The position numbers and the translations under genes were made by a program. A stretch of 39,280 nucleotides of DNA from a bacterium (GTDB taxonomy: Bacteria > Zhuqueibacterota > QNDG01 > JAFGCO01): contig JAFGGN010000085.1 of assembly GCA_016930535.1 (NCBI GenBank), positions 1 to 39,280 on the forward strand, given 5' to 3'. The notes beneath the pieces were generated by a model, which saw only the letters and a program-made list of their open reading frames with translations, was not told the origin of the DNA and did not search any database. Below are positions 16,941-24,083 of this stretch, piece by piece. Within the stretch, counting starts at the first letter, position 1. Every line of letters starts with the position of its first letter.

Positions 16941-17375
16941 ATGACGGCGTCCACACCAAAAACAATTCTAATCATAGAAGATAATCCTGCGAGCATCAAA
17001 TACATACAAACCCATCTTCAAAAACATGATTTCAATACGGTTGTAGCCAACGGCGGCTTTGATGGCCTCAATAAAACCAGGTCTGTTAAACCCGATCTCA
17101 TTCTGCTCGATATCATGCTTCCGGATCTGGATGGTCATAAGCTGTGCCGGATGATCAAACTCAACAATGACCTGAAACATATACCGGTTGCCATGTTTAC
17201 ATCCAGGGATACGGAAGAAGATGCGGATATGGCCAAAAAATGCGGTGCCGATGCATTTATATTGAAAAACACGCGAATCCAGATTGTCATCGATATCCTC
17301 AACAAACTGATTGAAGATTCAAAAAAGAAAACCGTCAAAAAGAAAACCGCCGACGATAAACCCGAAGAAAAATGA
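16941..17375 (+). CDS. Single-domain response regulator with Lys-rich tail
   Basis: A CheY-like receiver of 144 residues with the acidic pair at 13-14, phosphoacceptor Asp57 (LLDIMLPDLDG), Thr87 and Lys109, so it should be phosphorylatable. There is no output domain. The last 25 residues are a Lys/Asp/Glu-rich tail (KKKTVKKKTADDK) that may interact with nucleic acid or protein. Its stop overlaps the GroES-like start as ATGA, so the two are translationally coupled. No histidine kinase gene is present in the window. Confidence 0.92.
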   Translation: MTASTPKTILIIEDNPASIKYIQTHLQKHDFNTVVANGGFDGLNKTRSVKPDLILLDIMLPDLDGHKLCRMIKLNNDLKHIPVAMFTSRDTEEDADMAKKCGADAFILKNTRIQIVIDILNKLIEDSKKKTVKKKTADDKPEEK

Positions 17376-17746
17376 GTGACAGAAAAAAACTGCTCGTTAT
17401 CGGAGACAGGGTGCTTATTTCTCCGGACAGCGGAGAAGACCGGACAAAAGTCGGCCTGTATTTACCAAGAACGGTCACCGAGAGAGATGCCGTACAAAGC
17501 GGCCGAATAGTCGCCACAGGACCGGGGATGCCTTTGCCGGCACCCAAGGACATGGACGACGAACCATGGAAAAGCAATTTTCATGAACCGCATCATGTGC
17601 CCATGGAAACGCGGATCGGCGACCATGCCATTTTTCTGCGTAAAGCCGCAATCGAGATCAAGTACGAAGACAAGACATACCTTGTGGTGCCTCAGGCGGC
17701 CATTCTTGTTCTGCTGAGGGACTCGGACAAATCTGAAGAATCCTGA
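17372..17746 (+). CDS. Divergent GroES (Cpn10) family co-chaperonin
   Basis: A 124-residue GroES-fold protein: LLVIGDRVLISPD at the start, RTKVGLYLP in the mobile-loop region, SGRIVATGPG, and the C-terminal KYLVVP-AAILVLL pattern. Between residues about 52 and 82 it has an insertion (DDEPWKSNFHEPHHVPMETR) absent from classical GroES, as in a distinct paralogous branch found in several phyla. No groEL is nearby, so it is unlikely to be the main co-chaperonin. It is coupled to the receiver gene by a four-base overlap. Confidence 0.87.
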   Translation: MSDRKKLLVIGDRVLISPDSGEDRTKVGLYLPRTVTERDAVQSGRIVATGPGMPLPAPKDMDDEPWKSNFHEPHHVPMETRIGDHAIFLRKAAIEIKYEDKTYLVVPQAAILVLLRDSDKSEES

Positions 17747-18410
17747 AATCGGAGCCGACCGTGCCGCATCAACTAAAAAGGTTCTGGATGGTGCGGAAAG
17801 CATGCAAATCACTTTTCTCGTCGCGAATGAAGTTTTTACATGCCGGTTTGATTTAAGACACGGTCTGGCCCATGTGTCTGGCGGCCGGTTTCCGGAACCC
17901 GGTACAGCCGGCAATCTCCCCAGCGGTGAATGTTATATCGTCCCCTACGAAGGAGAACTTCAGGATGCCAGTGTGACATCGGGTATTCTTCCTGTTCAGT
18001 TCAATCATGAAGTCGTTCTGTATCGTCTCGAGGAAAACCGGGCCGTGGATGTCGTCAGTGACGGTCCGTTCTCAGACTCCGAAAAGGACAGAATACACAA
18101 AGAACCGGCCTATGCGAATATCGCCGAAACCGGATTCGGCGTACTTCATGATTTTGGCATCAGACCGATCGGAGAAATTCTCCTGGATGAAAAACTCGGG
18201 CGGCATATTGCGTTCGGCCGGAGCGATCATTTCGGAGGGATAACCGGTCCCGCCCTTTTCTCTTCGCCTGAAGCCGTCTGACATATCGACCGCCTCTATG
18301 TCCCTGAAATTCAGGACCGTATACAGGTCTCCCATGTGGACCTGTATTATCCGGATGCACCGATGCTGCGTCTGATGGATCAGCATCTTTATGCAATTAC
18401 CTGGGAATAA
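17718..18410 (+). pseudogene. Remnant of an M29-like aminopeptidase: N-terminus lost, in-frame TGA
   Basis: From about 17718 to the TAA at 18408-18410 one frame encodes the C-terminal half of what I recognise as an aminopeptidase T/M29-like protein: FDLRHGLAHVSGGRFPEPGT, LPSGECYIVPYEGE, GFGVLHDFGIRPIGEILLDE and HIAFGRSDHFGG. A TGA at 18279-18281 interrupts it after FSSPEAV, yet the same frame continues with HIDRLYVPEIQDRI and about 30 more family-like residues. The N-terminal half is missing because the frame runs back into groES. A 159-residue product could start at the ATG at 17802. It looks like a decayed gene. TGA recoding is unlikely since TGA is a normal stop elsewhere. Family assignment is from memory of the sequence pattern. 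Confidence 0.75.
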
Positions 18411-18432
18411 AATTCACCATTCGGTTGTCTAA
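18403..18432 (+). promoter_or_regulatory. ECF-type promoter of the sigma factor gene
   Basis: GGGAATAA at 18403-18410 and GTCTAA at 18427-18432 are separated by 16 bases. This matches the RpoE-type layout (GGAACTT, about 16 bases, GTCTAA). The same pair with the same spacing occurs at 22399-22428, and CGG-TTGTCTAA-AGT-AAA around the -10 is shared too. The -35 overlaps the last codons and stop of the aminopeptidase remnant. Autoregulation by the sigma factor 27 bases downstream is inferred. Confidence 0.62.
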
Positions 18433-18458
18433 AAAGTAAATATGGAGGAACAACCGGT

Positions 18459-19028
18459 TTGACCGATGCCCAGCTCATCAAGGCCACCATCGAGGGTGAC
18501 GATTCTGCATTCAAAAAACTGGTGCAGCGATACGAAGGCATGGTTGCAGCTACGGTCATCGGCATGCTCGGCTGCGGAGATGAGGCCGAAGATGTGGGGC
18601 AGGAAACATTCATTCGCTTTTATAAAAACCTGAAGCAGTATCGGGGAGAAGCGTCGTTGTCCACGTACCTGACACGGATCGCCATGAATCTTTCATTCAA
18701 TGCGCTGAAAAGGCGCAGGCTCAGCCGGATGAAGTTCTGGTCCGTCGATGATCCGGTGGTCCAGATCAGGGATACGGAGGATCATGAATATGATGACACG
18801 CATGATCATGTGCAGAACGCCGTCCATAAATTACCGCCCGAATTCCGGGCCGTGATCGTGCTGCGGTTTTACAGGGAGCGTTCCATCCGGGAGATTTCGG
18901 AAATACTGAAAATTCCCCAGGGAACCGTATTGTCCCGGCTGGCGCGTGCCCAGCATAAATTGAGAGCCATTTTACAACCCATCATGGGAGACAGTCATGA
19001 AACGGTCCGTACGAGACCTGCTGTTTAA
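18459..19028 (+). CDS. ECF-family RNA polymerase sigma factor
   Basis: A sigma-70-family group 4 factor of 189 residues. Region 2 (about 18-90) contains DEAEDVGQETFIRFYKNLKQYRGEASLSTYL in its conserved part, and region 4 (about 115-172) has LPPEFRAVIVLRFY and the helix-turn-helix EISEILKIPQGTVLSRLARA. There are no regions 1 or 3. The start is probably TTG, 8 bases after GGAGGA, as the ATG within that site is out of frame. Its 3' end overlaps the next gene by 32 bases, as usual for a sigma/anti-sigma pair. A matching promoter lies just upstream. Confidence 0.95.
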   Translation: MTDAQLIKATIEGDDSAFKKLVQRYEGMVAATVIGMLGCGDEAEDVGQETFIRFYKNLKQYRGEASLSTYLTRIAMNLSFNALKRRRLSRMKFWSVDDPVVQIRDTEDHEYDDTHDHVQNAVHKLPPEFRAVIVLRFYRERSIREISEILKIPQGTVLSRLARAQHKLRAILQPIMGDSHETVRTRPAV

Positions 19029-19413
19029 ATCCTTTGACGCGTCGCTGACGGAAAAGGAACAACAGCATTTGGATTCGGAACTGTCCGGATCTGCATCGCT
19101 CAATGAGGAAAAGCGTCAGATTGAACGCATGCGTCAGACGCTGGCGGGCATGAAGCACCCGTCTTTTAAACCGTTTTTCGCTGACCGCGTTATGAACAAC
19201 TTGCTCAAGCCCGGCGATGAAAGCGATATCTTCTTCGAATCTCTGAAACTGGCCTTCGGGCGTATGGCCATTGCGGCGGCCATCATTATCACCGGGCTTC
19301 TTTCCTACGATGCCATCCGGTATCATCACCCGGTTCTGTCGAATATTCTGCCATCCGGTCAGAACAACCTGGAGCAGGCCCTGGATCCGGCCTTGACGTA
19401 TTTACAGGAGTAG
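18997..19413 (+). CDS. Probable membrane-bound anti-sigma factor
   Basis: A 138-residue protein with a cytoplasmic N-terminus that includes a LTEKEQQHLDSEL segment like the start of many anti-sigma factor domains, a single membrane helix at about residues 86-104, and a short periplasmic tail. The His/Cys zinc motif of ZAS anti-sigma factors is absent. The role is inferred from position: the start lies inside the sigma gene with GGGAG before it, and the LTxxQ gene follows by three bases. An alternative is an unrelated small membrane protein of the operon. Confidence 0.65.
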   Translation: MKRSVRDLLFKSFDASLTEKEQQHLDSELSGSASLNEEKRQIERMRQTLAGMKHPSFKPFFADRVMNNLLKPGDESDIFFESLKLAFGRMAIAAAIIITGLLSYDAIRYHHPVLSNILPSGQNNLEQALDPALTYLQE

Positions 19414-19416
19414 CCT

Positions 19417-19875
19417 ATGAAAACGCGCACCAAAACCATACTGCTGATCGGCCTGACTTTTATATTGGGTCTTTTATGCGGAGCGGTCATACAGAGCATT
19501 CTGATCAGAAAAGAAATAAACCGTTTTTCCCACAGGATACGCTCACCTGAAGGTTTTATCGAAAGATTCGAACGCATCATTCAACCCACTGCCGAGCAGC
19601 GCACCGAGATCAGGAACGTACTAAAAAAACATCATCGGGAAATGATGCGTTTTCAGAATGAGTTCCCATCAAGAATGGATTCACTTCGCAAGGATCTGGA
19701 ATCGATTCTGACTGAGGAACAGCTGAAGAAACTGCGCGAAGATCGTCTGATGCGTACAAAACGCGGGGACAGGACCGGGCGGGACAGACCCGGTAGATTT
19801 CATGATCATCAATTCGTCCCTCAGGATATCGATTCGATACCCCCGGCTCCCCCGCCGCCGCCTCCTCCTGTTTAA
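19417..19875 (+). CDS. Spy/CpxP-like periplasmic stress protein (LTxxQ type)
   Basis: A 152-residue protein with an N-terminal membrane or signal segment (about 7-27), then two long amphipathic helices with TAEQRTEIRNVLKKHH (58-73) and LTEEQLKKL (98-106). These are LTxxQ-like motifs typical of the Spy/CpxP/heavy-metal-sensor family. The tail is Arg/Asp/Gly-rich and ends in a run of ten prolines or so (about 142-151). Such proteins act as periplasmic chaperones or as sensors modulating an anti-sigma factor. The gene order sigma, anti-sigma, LTxxQ suggests that this is the sensor or feedback component. Confidence 0.8.
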   Translation: MKTRTKTILLIGLTFILGLLCGAVIQSILIRKEINRFSHRIRSPEGFIERFERIIQPTAEQRTEIRNVLKKHHREMMRFQNEFPSRMDSLRKDLESILTEEQLKKLREDRLMRTKRGDRTGRDRPGRFHDHQFVPQDIDSIPPAPPPPPPPV

Positions 19876-19982
19876 CCGGAGATTATACTGGTCCGGGCCT
19901 TTGGCGGTCCGTTTTGTCCTTGATTTTTACAGTGGGTCTGTCTATTTTATATTCAAGTATCCACCAAAAACAGGAGCGTGTT

Positions 19983-20495
19983 ATGGGCAAAAGAGGTATC
20001 GAAATTCTGGGTGTCGATGTGAACAAACTGACCGGGATGCTGAACGCCGCCCTTTCAGAGGAATGGCTGGCCTATTATCAGTACTGGATCGGTGCACGCA
20101 TGATGGAAGGCCCCATGCGAAGCGAAATCGAACCGGAACTGCTGCTGCATGCGGATCAGGAGCTGAACCACGCCGTACTTGTCGTCAACCGCATTATACA
20201 GCTCGGAGGCACACCCGTGCTGACTCCGGCCGACTGGCTTAAACTCGGCGCATGCGGATATGACGCACCCGATGATCCATATATCGAGGCGATCCTGCAC
20301 CAGAATCTGAAAGGTGAACGCTGCGCCATCGAACGTTACAAGGGACTTGCGGATTTCACCAGCGGATCGGATCATGTCACGCATCAAATCGCAACCACGA
20401 TTCTCAATGAAGAACTGGAACACGAGCAGGATATCGAAGACTGGATTCAGGATATCGAACGCATGAAAGAGGACCTGAAAAAGCTAAGAAGTTGA
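19983..20495 (+). CDS. Ferritin-like (bacterioferritin/Dps-like) diiron protein
   Basis: A 170-residue four-helix protein with the diiron ligand pattern Glu27, Glu60-x-x-His63, Glu112 and Glu144-x-x-His147 (segments EEWLAYYQYW, DQELNHA, GERCAIERY, EELEHEQD). It probably oxidises and stores iron or consumes peroxide, as in bacterioferritin or DPSL proteins. The ATG at 19983 follows AGGAG; an earlier frame start at 19914 is less likely. A short Lys-rich C-terminus follows. It is convergent with another diiron protein, with only 11 bases between stops. Confidence 0.88.
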   Translation: MGKRGIEILGVDVNKLTGMLNAALSEEWLAYYQYWIGARMMEGPMRSEIEPELLLHADQELNHAVLVVNRIIQLGGTPVLTPADWLKLGACGYDAPDDPYIEAILHQNLKGERCAIERYKGLADFTSGSDHVTHQIATTILNEELEHEQDIEDWIQDIERMKEDLKKLRS

Positions 20496-20506
20496 TGCCT
20501 CCTCTT

Positions 20507-20983
20507 TCAATTTTCGTCGAGCAGCGTTTTCCACAGATTCAGATGCACGCATTCATCCTGCCGGTCTTTTTCGATGACTTCGGCAGTGGGTTGATCCCAG
20601 GGCGCGGCATGGAGCAATTCTTCATAATGCCGGACTGCTTTCGATTCGGTCCAGATGCCGGCCCTGAGAATCGCCTTTTTCCCCCCGAACCGTGAAAACG
20701 TACCAATTATCCAGCCGGCCATCCAGAATATCCAGCGATACCATACGGGTTTCAATCCGTATTCGAACAGTTTCACCAGAAAGTCCTGAATATGTCCCAT
20801 TTCGTTCTTCATTGCAGCGATGAGATCGATTTTCAGTTCCGGCATGCTGTCCGATATCTGACAGCGGTATATATTCGTGGCCATGATTTCAAGATTGTGC
20901 AGCGCGTGCAGTGCCTTCCGTACCTTATTCATGTCCGAAACGGACAATCCGTCACTCCTGATCTGTACATCCTTATCGAGCAT
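20507..20983 (-). CDS. COQ7-like ferritin-superfamily diiron protein
   Basis: A 158-residue protein with a complete carboxylate-bridged diiron motif: Glu32, Glu61-x-x-His64, Glu113 and Glu144-x-x-His147, in helices like those of demethoxyubiquinone hydroxylase. The middle is hydrophobic (about 79-95, then GTFSRFGGKKAIL), which suits interfacial membrane binding. The start follows GAGGAGG. In COQ7 the enzyme hydroxylates a quinone ring, but similarity beyond the metal site is modest here, so the substrate is unknown. It lies 38 bases after adenosine deaminase on the same strand. Confidence 0.8.
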   Translation of the reverse strand: MLDKDVQIRSDGLSVSDMNKVRKALHALHNLEIMATNIYRCQISDSMPELKIDLIAAMKNEMGHIQDFLVKLFEYGLKPVWYRWIFWMAGWIIGTFSRFGGKKAILRAGIWTESKAVRHYEELLHAAPWDQPTAEVIEKDRQDECVHLNLWKTLLDEN

Positions 20984-21021
20984 GGGCCTCCTCTCGTGTT
21001 TTCACTGTTATGGTCTGTAAC

Positions 21022-22266
21022 TTATATTCCGGAAATCCTGGTTTCCAGGGCGGTTCCAAATGTGAGTTTCTCATAATAATCGATACAGCTGCGCACATAC
21101 TGCCGTTTTTCCATGTAAGGACCCGGGAAAAAACTTCGTTTGATACCTGCCATCACGATATTCTTGAATTGTTCCGGCTTCAGCTGAAAATTCTCCAGAA
21201 CCAGGGCAATTTCCTTCGACACCGTGGTTTTACTGACTGTTCGGTTATCCGTGCATATGGTACAGCTGAGCCCCTGCTTCATCATGTGCTGCAATGTATG
21301 ATTTTTCAAGGATGCGATGGCCGGATTTGTCTGCAGATTGCTTGTCAGGCAAACCTCGATGGTAATCCGCCTGTCCGCAATATACTGAACCAATGCATCG
21401 ATATAGGATAGTTTATCCGGGATATGGGTATCATCGATTTTATCAGGATCGAACAGGTAATAGCCGTGTCCGATTCTGTTGGCATGCAGTTCCGTAATGG
21501 CCTGAAAAATCGATTGAGCACCGTAAGCTTCACCTGCATGTACGGTTTTCATGAGAAAATGGGCATGGGCATATTGAAAAGCCTCGCGATGGTCACGCGC
21601 CGGATTACCGGCCTCGGCGCCTGCCAGATCGAATCCCGTAACCGGAATCCCCGAATCGTCCCGTATTTTGACCGCCCCTCTTGCAAGCTCCAGGGAACAC
21701 AGTCCGAAAACGGTTTTCATATCCGTAAAACGGAATGAATTGATGAAATCCCGGTAGTACTCTGAGAAAGGACCGAAAGAACGCAGTGCACAGACAATGA
21801 TTCCGTAATGGAACGGGGGTTCCTCTCCCTCCCGTACCGCCTTTCTCTGATTAAATTTTTGTTTCGCTTCTTCCGCTCCCCTGTATACGCTTTTTAAAAC
21901 AGTCTGCATGTCCATCCGATGATTCACATGAAGCTGAGGAGCAAACCGGATCTCCATATACCGCACACCTTCACCCTGCGCGTCTTCGATCAGTTCGAAT
22001 GCGATCCTTTGAAGCGATTCAGGAGTCTGCATCACGGCTGTCGAATATTCAAACGTTTTCAGGTATTCCTCGAGATTTCTGTATTCGGTTTTAAAGACCA
22101 GTTCGTTCAGACCCTCGACAGAAGTGCTGGGCAGCGTTACTTTTGCGTCCCCTGCCAGTTCGATCAGTGTTTCAAGCCTTATTGAACCGTCCAGATGACA
22201 ATGCAGATCTGATTTTGGAAGCTTTCGAATAAGCGACCGGATTTCAGGTGTGAGTTGTAGAATCAT
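21022..22266 (-). CDS. Adenosine deaminase family protein
   Basis: A metal-dependent amidohydrolase of 414 residues that converts adenosine or a related amino-purine to the hydroxyl form. Zinc ligands His22 and His24 (LHCHLDGS), His243 with catalytic Glu246 (VHAGE), His267 (IGHGYY) and Asp340 (CTDNR) are present. Classical enzymes have a second Asp after Asp340, here Asn341, seen in some ADA-like members. It is longer than bacterial Add (about 330-340), with insertions near 138-150 and a longer C-terminus, so a non-adenosine substrate is possible. GGAGGAG precedes the ATG. Confidence 0.92.
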   Translation of the reverse strand: MILQLTPEIRSLIRKLPKSDLHCHLDGSIRLETLIELAGDAKVTLPSTSVEGLNELVFKTEYRNLEEYLKTFEYSTAVMQTPESLQRIAFELIEDAQGEGVRYMEIRFAPQLHVNHRMDMQTVLKSVYRGAEEAKQKFNQRKAVREGEEPPFHYGIIVCALRSFGPFSEYYRDFINSFRFTDMKTVFGLCSLELARGAVKIRDDSGIPVTGFDLAGAEAGNPARDHREAFQYAHAHFLMKTVHAGEAYGAQSIFQAITELHANRIGHGYYLFDPDKIDDTHIPDKLSYIDALVQYIADRRITIEVCLTSNLQTNPAIASLKNHTLQHMMKQGLSCTICTDNRTVSKTTVSKEIALVLENFQLKPEQFKNIVMAGIKRSFFPGPYMEKRQYVRSCIDYYEKLTFGTALETRISGI

Positions 22267-22398
22267 GCTCCTCCAGAACGGATCCGTTGATGAACAGGCA
22301 GTGCGAACCGTTTGTATAAAACAATATATTTTTTATGGAATTTAATTCCAAGAAATTTTTATTCCGTTCACGGTTTTCCTCACTTCTTTATCTCCCCC

Positions 22399-22428
22399 GG
22401 GAATAAACGGAACACACGGATTGTCTAA
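22399..22428 (+). promoter_or_regulatory. ECF-type promoter upstream of the repeat-containing exported protein
   Basis: GGGAATAA (22399-22406), 16 bases, then GTCTAA (22423-22428): the same elements and spacing as at the sigma factor gene. The ATG is 78 bases further on. It indicates membership of the same regulon. The rest of the 239-base gap from 22267 is AT-rich with no further feature seen. Confidence 0.6.
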
Positions 22429-22505
22429 TAGTCAAAAGCCGAAAGGCTGCATTTAAAATGTCCGGACGATTCACAATGAACTGACTGTACAAAAGGAGGA
22501 TGACC

Positions 22506-23633
22506 ATGCGGTTGAACGAAAAATATCCGGTTCTGCGATTCACCGTGATTCTGATCGGACTGACGCTTGTTTCCGTCTGCTTCGCGCAGGAAGGATTTCA
22601 CGGCAGGCCTGATAACAAAATAAACCATTCACCATTCTGGAACGATTTGAATGAATCGCAGCAATCCGAACTCCAGGACCTGATTCAGACACTGAAATCC
22701 CAAAATACGGATTTCAGAACCATACAGGACAGCATACACAGCAAACTCGAATCCTGGGGAATCCAGCCCGCGGAGGCGCGCGGTTTTCATGGCAGAATGC
22801 CCGACAAACTGAATGAAGAGCAGAAAGCGGAACTGAAATCCCTGATGGAACAGTTAAAGGCCGGCAATGCATCGGCGATGGAGATCAGGCAGGCCGTGAA
22901 CGATCAGCTCGAGGCATGGGGTATCGAACCGCGCGGCCCCAGAGAAGGCCGCGGACAGAGGCATCCCCTGTTGCACGGTCAGTTGAACGATGAGCAGCGG
23001 ACCGCGTTACAGACCCTGATGGACAACATGCGTGAAAAAGGCGCCACGCGGGAAGAAATCCATGAAGCGGTCAGGAATCAGCTGGATGCCTGGGGGATCG
23101 AACCGCGCGGGCCCAGAGAAGGCCGCGGTCAGAGGCATCATCTGTATTACGATCTTTTGAATGAAGAACAGCGAACCGCGTTAGAGAGCATGATGGACGA
23201 CATGCGTGAAAAAGGAGCTACACGGGAAGAAATCCATGAAGCGGTCAGGAGTCAGCTGGATGCCTGGGGGATCGAGCTTCCTGAACGGCCTGACCGTCCG
23301 GACCGGCCGGAAAAACCTGACAGATCCGGGAAAAGAGCCGATGATAAATCCGAAGCCGGTCTGCTGAAAGGTGAAGTTCAGCCCAATCCTTTCAATCCCG
23401 AAACGACCATCTCCTATTCTCTGGAAAAGACCACGGATGTCCATATCTGTTTATTCAACACCAAGGGACAGCAGGTGCGCGAATTGCTCAACACGACGCA
23501 ACAGGCAGGCAATTATCAGATCCGGTGGGACGGCAGGAATACGGAAGGCGAAACGGTTCCATCCGGAACCTATATATACTCCATCCGCGCAGGTGATAAA
23601 ACAACGAACGGACGGATGATTATGCTGAAATAA
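22506..23633 (+). CDS. Exported four-repeat LTxxQ-like protein with C-terminal FlgD-like/T9SS-type domain
   Basis: A 375-residue exported protein. A signal peptide (about 1-27, ending VCFAQ) is followed by four helical repeats of 54-58 residues (about 48-101, 102-159, 160-217, 218-260). Each starts LN-(E/D)-x-Q, contains a EI-x-AV helix and ends AWGIE; the LNEEQ pattern recalls Spy/LTxxQ helices. An Arg/Pro/Asp linker (EPRGPREGRG; PDRPDRPEKPDRSGK) leads to a C-terminal domain of about 85 residues with PNPFNPET and SGTYIYSI-AG motifs, the FlgD-like/type-A sorting module of FCB secreted proteins. The ATG at 22506 is used because AGGAGG lies 6 bases before it. Its ECF-type promoter links it to the sigma factor. 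Function unknown; stress or metal binding is possible. Confidence 0.88.
   Translation: MRLNEKYPVLRFTVILIGLTLVSVCFAQEGFHGRPDNKINHSPFWNDLNESQQSELQDLIQTLKSQNTDFRTIQDSIHSKLESWGIQPAEARGFHGRMPDKLNEEQKAELKSLMEQLKAGNASAMEIRQAVNDQLEAWGIEPRGPREGRGQRHPLLHGQLNDEQRTALQTLMDNMREKGATREEIHEAVRNQLDAWGIEPRGPREGRGQRHHLYYDLLNEEQRTALESMMDDMREKGATREEIHEAVRSQLDAWGIELPERPDRPDRPEKPDRSGKRADDKSEAGLLKGEVQPNPFNPETTISYSLEKTTDVHICLFNTKGQQVRELLNTTQQAGNYQIRWDGRNTEGETVPSGTYIYSIRAGDKTTNGRMIMLK
22923..23270 (+). repeat. Two tandem 174-bp coding repeats
   Basis: Units 22923-23096 and 23097-23270 have an exact 174-base (58-codon) period and long identical stretches, including GAACCGCGCGG, CCCAGAGAAGGCCGCGG and GAAGAAATCCATGAAGCGGTC. 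They encode the third and fourth protein repeats with their linkers. Divergence is low compared with the first two units, so the duplication is recent. Confidence 0.88.
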
Positions 23634-23665
23634 CAACGCTCATTCCTCTCTCTCTTCTCGTTTTT

Positions 23666-23699
23666 CCCGGCCGGATCCTGCATACCGGATCCGGCCGGG
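23666..23699 (+). terminator. Strong GC-rich hairpin after the repeat protein gene
   Basis: A perfect 13-bp stem, CCCGGCCGGATCC pairing with GGATCCGGCCGGG, with an 8-base loop, 32 bases after the stop codon. The bases after it are only partly U-rich (TCTCTCACTT), and a TTTTT run lies on its 5' side. It probably ends the plus-strand transcript. The rest of 23634-24011 holds only the doubtful small ORF at 23764-23958. Confidence 0.6.
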
Positions 23700-23763
23700 T
23701 CTCTCACTTAAAAATACGCATGACCCATATTTTCAAGAATGCACGGAATGGGACTGTGATGCA

Positions 23764-23958
23764 TTACGCTGTCAGCCGGATCAGAATTTCGAGATTTCTG
23801 CTCAGCAGCTTACAATCATCGAACATTTGCTGTGAATGCAGAAGACAAATCTGATTTATCGATTCCTGAACACGGGAAACGGAGAGAATCCGCGTCACAA
23901 ATCCATTGGATTCAAGCGCATGTATAATGGATGACGCGTTGACATCCAGACAGCGCAT
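23764..23958 (-). CDS. Doubtful small ORF downstream of mgtC
   Basis: A 64-codon open frame, mixed hydrophilic (two Cys, IIHALESNGFVTRIL, then a Leu/Ile-rich end). No family, no clear ribosome binding site. It is listed only because it fills an otherwise empty 378-base stretch on the same strand as mgtC; it may not be a gene. Confidence 0.2.
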   Translation of the reverse strand: MRCLDVNASSIIHALESNGFVTRILSVSRVQESINQICLLHSQQMFDDCKLLSRNLEILIRLTA

Positions 23959-24011
23959 CTTGTGCCTGCCGCATCTTCCGGAATATTGTAACTACCGGAC
24001 TTTTCAATCAG

Positions 24012-24083
24012 CTATTTCGTTTTGAACAGCCTGAGAATGACATTCAGTCCGAGTACTGTAATCAATCCTATGTATGCTCCCAT
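24012..24083 (-). CDS. Possible 23-residue hydrophobic peptide overlapping the mgtC stop
   Basis: A frame beginning at an ATG that overlaps the last five codons of mgtC (one base out of phase) encodes 23 residues, MGAYIGLITVLGLNVILRLF then KTK, a single membrane helix with a basic end. No ribosome binding site is needed if translation is coupled. The arrangement recalls MgtR, the small peptide encoded with mgtC in Salmonella that promotes MgtC turnover, but there is no sequence similarity. It could also be a leftover fragment of an MgtC-like helix. Confidence 0.25.
   Translation of the reverse strand: MGAYIGLITVLGLNVILRLFKTK

Noticed and set aside
18279..18281. TGA recoded as an amino acid (selenocysteine or altered genetic code) in the aminopeptidase-like gene
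   Set aside because: TGA ends cutA, the receiver at 16941, uxaC and others in this window, and the residue position is not one I recall as Cys in homologues. Decay or a read error is simpler.
22923..23270. CRISPR array or mobile element repeat
   Set aside because: The 174-base units are contiguous coding sequence in phase with the protein repeats, with no spacers.
23666..23699. Inverted repeat end of an insertion sequence
   Set aside because: Only one copy of the palindrome was seen, no transposase is nearby, and its position after a stop codon fits a terminator.
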